Of a DNA stretch of 64,000 nt, positions 59,501 to 64,000 are shown piece after piece. Source of the stretch: Rachycentron canadum (lineage: Eukaryota > Chordata > Actinopteri > Carangiformes > Rachycentridae); NCBI GenBank assembly GCA_038496675.1, contig CM076652.1, positions 4,052,729 through 4,116,728 on the forward strand, given 5' to 3'. Under the pieces are notes generated by a model that saw nothing but the letters and a program-made list of their open reading frames with translations, had not been told where the DNA came from and did not search any database. How positions within the stretch are numbered: the stretch's first letter is position 1; each line of letters opens with the position of its first letter. A program made the position numbers and the translations under genes.

Positions 59501-60585
59501 CCTTCCCTTTTTGTTTGTGATTCTCTAAACTATCAAATTACCACCTGGCCCTTTTTTCAAATTTACACATGAAAGACATGTTTTTTTTTTTTCTCTATTG
59601 GACAAAGGAGCTTTCAGCATTAAACTTCAAAGCCATAAAAACAAAGGGCCGAAGTGGAGGAAGAAGAAAAAAAAAAAAAGAAATCAACGCAAATCATCAT
59701 CGTGCTATGAGGACACATTATTTGATGGTATAGTATCGCAAATGCGGCATTTATCAGAGTACAAACAGGAAAGTACACAAGTTGGCTGTGGCATTACACA
59801 TCAGTTTGATGGGTATTTAATTGGACAGCTCCATAGTCTGAGAGTTATTCATATAAAATGGTAACAATACAGCAGACCCCCATTTAAAAATAGGAGATTT
59901 TTTTCCTCAGGAACTCCAGCTGAGACTCTCTTTAGTCATTTTATGCTGTCTCGTCGTAATGGATTCGTAATGGAAGTGAATTTGAACTAGTTCTTGGAAC
60001 TTCCTGGAACAGCCATAAGGAGCCCCGGAGGTCTTTAGAGTCCACTCAGGGAACCCGTATTCTCTGCAATTATACGACACTTCACAAGTTGGATCACCAT
60101 AATGGTTATTGTGTTGCATGACCCTGCACAGCAGTGAACTATGGGGGGAAAAAAACTCCTCTCAGTGGATTTAGACTGTGTATCCTCAAGTGACATTCAT
60201 GTGGTTTGTCTCAGAGTAAGAGTGAAGCCACAATCTAAATAATATACCTCTACACCTAAATAGCTACAGCTACACAATGTGATGTTGCAACGCTTAAACT
60301 CTGGGTCTGATTGTTTTCCAATGTTCGTATATGAATATTAAAATCCTGTATGTTTATACATTTTTTTTGTGGAAATCCAGTTGAAATGCACAGGGTTGAG
60401 ACCAAATCCTACATACAGTGCAGCTGGAAACTGAAAATTGACATTGAAATTGAAAAAATGGAAATTGACATAGATATTCAGACACTTTTGAAGAACAGTT
60501 GAAGTATCAATTACGACCTCAAGTCCTTTTGGGTACAACTCATCAAGCTTCGCACATCTGAAATTTTCTGCCATTGCTCTCTGCA
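56520..60585. other. Gene-poor stretch with several high-complexity blocks
   Basis: No exon chain seen. Blocks at about 57270-57470, 58600-58900 and 59330-59560 are of balanced composition with TAATTA-type homeodomain cores and no repeats, unlike their surroundings, and may be conserved noncoding DNA. A-runs at 57751-57766 and 58097-58112. Confidence 0.35.
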
Positions 60586-60589
60586 GATC

Positions 60590-60905
60590 CTCTCAAACTC
60601 TGAGAGGTCAGGTGGAATGGGAACCATCGATGTGGAGCCATTTTGGTTTATTGTCTCATGTCCCACTCTTTGCTCTGGACCTGATTTGCATTAAGGATAT
60701 CTTCACCTTTCCCTAAACCCTGACCAGTTTTCCTGCCACTGACATCTTGATCCTATCACCACCAAGCCTCACTGTTGGGGTGGAATTGGGCAGTTGATGA
60801 GTGGTGCTTGGTTTCCTCCAAACATGAGGCCAAACTGATCAGTCTTGGTTTAATCATACCAGAGAATCTTGCTTCTCGTGGTCTGAAGATGCTTTAGGTA
60901 TTTCT
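60590..60905 (-). pseudogene. Tc1-like transposase, C-terminal fragment
   Basis: Minus strand reads like the DDE-catalytic part of fish Tc1-like transposases: ILWYD.TKTDQFGLMFGG, where intact copies have ILWSDETK, then NQAPLINCPIPP and a Gly-rich stretch before the W..NWSGF region. Stops and frameshifts are present, and the Asp-Glu of the SDE motif is altered. Dead element. Confidence 0.65.
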
Positions 60906-61189
60906 CTGAACTGACAACTACAAATAACCACAATCCCAAAGTTCTCTTTAAGGTAATTCATTTTCTTATTAATTCACCATCATTAATCCACCACCCACCT
61001 CCTGTTCTGAACCTGACACTGAGCTGTTTGCAAGATTTCTTGCTGAATTTTGTTGGTGGGGTGGGGAATGAGAAAATGAAGCCCCGAATCCAGCCAGTTC
61101 TTTGAATTCTTTCACTTGCCCATGTTAATTCTGCCTCTTTTCCCCAGTGCACAATTTCAACGTTAGAGAGTACAGCCTCACACACGAGG

Positions 61190-61560
61190 CCCCCTTCTGT
61201 TCGCTAAATACCATCCCCACTAAGCTGCTAAAGTTAGACCTGTCATTTTACCAATTTTTAACAATTCACTGGCATCACGTTCCTTTCCTGACGGCTTTAA
61301 ACATGCCATTATTCACACTCTATTAAATAAACCTAATTTGGACCCCCTTTCCTTAAATAACTACAGACCAATCTCCAAACTGTCATTTCTATCTAAGGGT
61401 CTGGAGACAGTAATCTCATCTCAACTGATATCTTTTATTTTGAGCAATTTCCACTCCACGCTTCATGGTACTGAGACAGCACTTCTGAAGGTTACTAATG
61501 ACCTACTGCAGACGGAGGTGACTGCTTGCTTTTACAGCTTTTAGACTTAAATGCCGCCTT
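61190..61560 (+). pseudogene. LINE reverse-transcriptase fragment
   Basis: The plus strand encodes DPLSLNNYRPISKLSFLSKG then LETVISSQL and HGTETALLKVTNDLL, the conserved start of the reverse-transcriptase domain of fish non-LTR elements (usual NNYRPISNLPFLSK and HSTETALVKVTNDLL). The frame starts at about 61338 after upstream breaks, and is lost after 61544. Roughly the region N-terminal to the fragment at 3950-4160. Confidence 0.8.
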
Positions 61561-61569
61561 TGATCATAG

Positions 61570-62050
61570 CGTCCTTTTATACCGCTCATGTCAAGGTTAG
61601 GTTGTATTCTCGCCCTACTTTTTCCCAGTCTCTCTGTGGGTTCCCAATCCCCTTTCTGTGTATGTGTGTATCTGTCTGGAGGTGGGCATTGTTACCTGCT
61701 TCATCTCCGTTCAGCCCATGTGCACAGCAGAGTCTCAACATCTCATCAGCTCCACCACCCACGCCAACCCCGGTTCATCCCCCCTAGTCTTCACCAGATT
61801 GTTCTGCGCGCCTGTGCAGTATCTCAAGCCATTATTCCTCCAATTTCGCCTCATGCTTTGTTTTCCTGTGCCTCAGATATTACGATCTGCAACTGTTGCC
61901 GTAAAGCCAAGTCCAGCTCAGACCTCCAGAGCTCCAGCCTGCCTGTGCTGATCTGCCACTACTGCCATTCCCAGCTGGGCTCTGCTTGTCTCCCAGGTCT
62001 GCCTGCCTGCCTCGCTCCACTGAACTCATTACTCAGCCTGGACAATCCAG
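61570..62050. other. Open but unrecognised sequence between LINE and Tc1 fragments
   Basis: A 180-codon plus frame (61588-62130) is Ser/Pro/His/Cys-rich with a CNCC…CHYCH cysteine/histidine cluster. It begins inside LINE sequence and ends inside Tc1 sequence, so I do not call it a gene. It may be retroelement debris. Confidence 0.3.
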
Positions 62051-62059
62051 CCTTTGCCA

Positions 62060-62330
62060 GTTCATCCAAACACTTGGCCAGGTGGTCGGCTGTAAGAGGA
62101 GTCCTGGTTGTTCCACACTCCTTCCACTGAAGAATGACGAAGGCCACTGTGTTTTTTTTTTGGAAAACCTTCAATACTGCAGATATATTTTTGCAGCCTT
62201 TCCCAGATCTGTGGATCGAAACAACCCGGTCTCTGAGCTCTGCAGGCAGGTCCTACCTCCTCGTGGCTCTGATGAGACCAGACAAGTGTGTGGCTTTCCA
62301 CATCATGTCTCGGAAAGTGGACACCAAACA
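62060..62330 (-). pseudogene. Tc1-like transposase, N-terminal HTH fragment
   Basis: Minus strand encodes ELRDRVVSIHRSGKGCKNIS then AVLK (about 62243-62172) and, after a frameshift in the T-run, ILQWKECGTTRTPLTADHLA. This is the paired-like helix-turn-helix of Tc1/mariner transposases (usual LRD.IV..H..G.GYK.IS and IRKWK..GTT..LPR.GR). Broken. Confidence 0.75.
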
Positions 62331-62354
62331 AGGCATAGAAACATCTCAAGGATG

Positions 62355-62420
62355 GTCTGAAAACCTAATTTTTCAGTTTGGCCAGGCGGTCAGCCATAAG
62401 AGGACTGGTGGCTTGTGTTG
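62355..62420 (-). pseudogene. Second Tc1-like HTH fragment
   Basis: Minus strand gives TSPLMADRLAKLKN, the same end-of-HTH segment as 62060-62100, lying on the 5' side of it, so part of the transposase start is present twice in the same orientation. Confidence 0.55.
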
Positions 62421-62619
62421 TTGTTGTTGCACCTTCAGTGCAGCAGAAATGTCCATAAGCTCCATAAGAAAGTGTCTGAAAACGTATCCAAATTTTTCCG
62501 TTTGAATAAATTTCTGTTAAGTTTCTGAAATTCGCTTTGCACTTTTCCAATATGAGAAAAGTTTAGTGTAGATTGATAAGAATTGATGCTATTTGACAAG
62601 AAAAAAAAAACAAAAAACA

Positions 62620-63985
62620 AAACCTTGTCCTAGAATAGAGTCGGCATCATATTTTATCACAACACCGAAGGAGCGTCCAAAGAAAACTTTTTGATTTTTT
62701 TTCCCCTAATAAGCAATAAATAAGTCATCAAGCTGATGGATAATTGTCTTCCATTGACTTGCTATTTTCCATCCTCCGTGCACATGTAATTCAAATCAAG
62801 TGTTGGCAAGCGTCGCTGTGACTTTTCCCTTCGATCCTTTTCTGTGCTGGGTCCTCATGGAGAAAAGACTTACCCGAGTGGCTTGTACATGGGTGTAATT
62901 AAGATGTGAGGCTATGATAAGAAATCTCTCAGAAAGTTTACAAACTGAGGCAACATGAAACACTAATGCTTAATTTATGTCCATGCCTTTCAACATTTAA
63001 TGATGTCCTCAGATGTTCTTTAGGAAGGAAAAACACACATATTTCCATGCAAATGAGACAAACACAAACAAATATGTCCAGTCTCCTGGATCACCACATA
63101 TCACACAGAGCCAGACGCCCAGATTATGCCAAACGATCGTACAAATATGCCCTTCTCTTCTTTATTCATGGATTTTCTGTTTAGTTTGTTGCCTTGTTTG
63201 TTTGCACAAAGAGTATTACTCTGTTCCGGCGGTTATCCCGCCCGTATTGCCAGGCAGCGGCCGGTTCACGGCTCGCACAGACCTCGTCTGCTGTGGAGAC
63301 TTTGACTTTGTTCGGCTAAAATGAAGCTAATGTGCAATTAATCTTCTACATCAACAAGGGAAATTAAACATCTCTATTCAGCATGAAAAGGTGCAATAGG
63401 AGGGAAGATTAGCTTAACTGGTACAATGACACACCGTTTGCCACAAGGGAATCAGTGTTGTTAAAACTCGCTGGCGATTAGCCGCGATTAGTTGATGTCT
63501 GATAAGCAAGTGCTCATTTGTTATTGCATCTGTTGACTGGAACATTGCAGAACTTTAAGCTCTCATACAATACAATTTTTAGCCCTCAGCATACAATTTT
63601 TAGCCCTCAGCATTTCTGATAAGTGCGTATTTTGTATGTATCTGTATTATATCTTGGTCTCCACTAAGTTTTTGTGGTCACAGGTAAACACCTCCCAGTT
63701 CATACAATACTCAGTCTGTCAGCAGCATATCAATATTTTTCTGCAGCTGTCAGACATTCACCTGCAGACAGAAAAGCAAATGAATTACTCATTCTGTGTT
63801 TTCTGTTGTTTCCTGGACAAGAAGCCTTTCAATTCTGTATCCACAAACCAGACAGAACAATGGGAACCAACATAATGGATTCCAGAGGGATTCTGAGGAA
63901 TGAAGTCTTGAATGTTGTAGATCATCACTGTGTGCGGCCACCAAGGGCTTGTTATGTTTGTGCTGTATAAATAAAGTTTGAGTTG
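62620..63985. other. Gene-poor right end
   Basis: No exon chain. An exact 21-base tandem duplication lies at 63570-63611. An ATAAATAAAG motif near 63968-63977 on plus could be a poly(A) signal of a retroelement tail or of a transcript I cannot see. Confidence 0.4.
63570..63611. repeat. Exact 21-bp tandem duplication
   Basis: Two back-to-back copies of ATACAATTTTTAGCCCTCAG plus C, with a third partial ATACAA just before. Confidence 0.95.
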
Positions 63986-64000
63986 TCATAGTTCAGTCAT

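Noticed and set aside
61588..62130. 180-codon plus-strand frame with a Cys/His cluster
   Set aside because: It starts in LINE-derived sequence, ends in reversed Tc1 sequence, lacks splice context and matches no family I know. Most likely a chance frame over transposon debris.
1..64000. CRISPR array, bacterial operon, phage or plasmid origin
   Set aside because: The repeats present are eukaryotic simple or transposon repeats, and all real genes are spliced vertebrate genes.

Overview
The window is vertebrate nuclear DNA, almost certainly from a teleost fish. Genes are split into short exons with GT-AG introns. The proteins read as fish orthologues of vertebrate genes. The spacers carry teleost-type debris: a tRNA-derived SINE, Tc1-like transposase fragments, LINE reverse-transcriptase fragments and a four-copy dispersed repeat. 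No bacterial, plasmid, phage or CRISPR feature is present. I assembled gene models by hand from splice signals, reading phase and remembered vertebrate homologues. Every exon junction listed keeps frame.

Layout. (1) 1-13582, plus strand: the 3' part of cep290 (ciliary transition zone), 23 conserved exons plus a candidate 268-codon acidic exon at 8843-9646. (2) 15257-18237, minus: complete rlig1 (C12orf29; RNA 5'-phosphate/3'-OH ligase), 7 exons, 324 aa, tail-to-tail with cep290. (3) 19873-24174, minus: complete lyve1 (link-domain hyaluronan receptor), 6 exons, 313 aa. (4) 27583-35649, plus: an unrecognised 445-aa coiled-coil protein gene, 8 exons. (5) 37383-48020 coding, with a 5' noncoding exon ending at 49196, minus: complete eif4g2 (DAP5/p97/NAT1), 20 coding exons, 903 aa, with a GUG start, tail-to-tail with gene 4. 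(6) 49.7-64 kb: a gene-poor region of transposon fragments and unassigned single-copy sequence.

The genes are not an operon and share no pathway: cep290 is ciliary, rlig1 is RNA repair, lyve1 is lymphatic/endothelial surface, eif4g2 is cap-independent translation. Tail-to-tail cep290-rlig1 matches the human 12q21 arrangement, while LYVE1 and EIF4G2 are neighbours on human 11p15, so the window appears to span a junction of two ancestral blocks.

Most worth a second look: the large acidic cep290 exon, a GC-AG intron in cep290, the eif4g2 GUG start with no in-frame AUG before codon 202, absence of the DETD caspase motif in eif4g2, loss of both members of a lyve1 disulfide pair, a perfect 30-bp inverted repeat near 27 kb, and the unrecognised coiled-coil gene.
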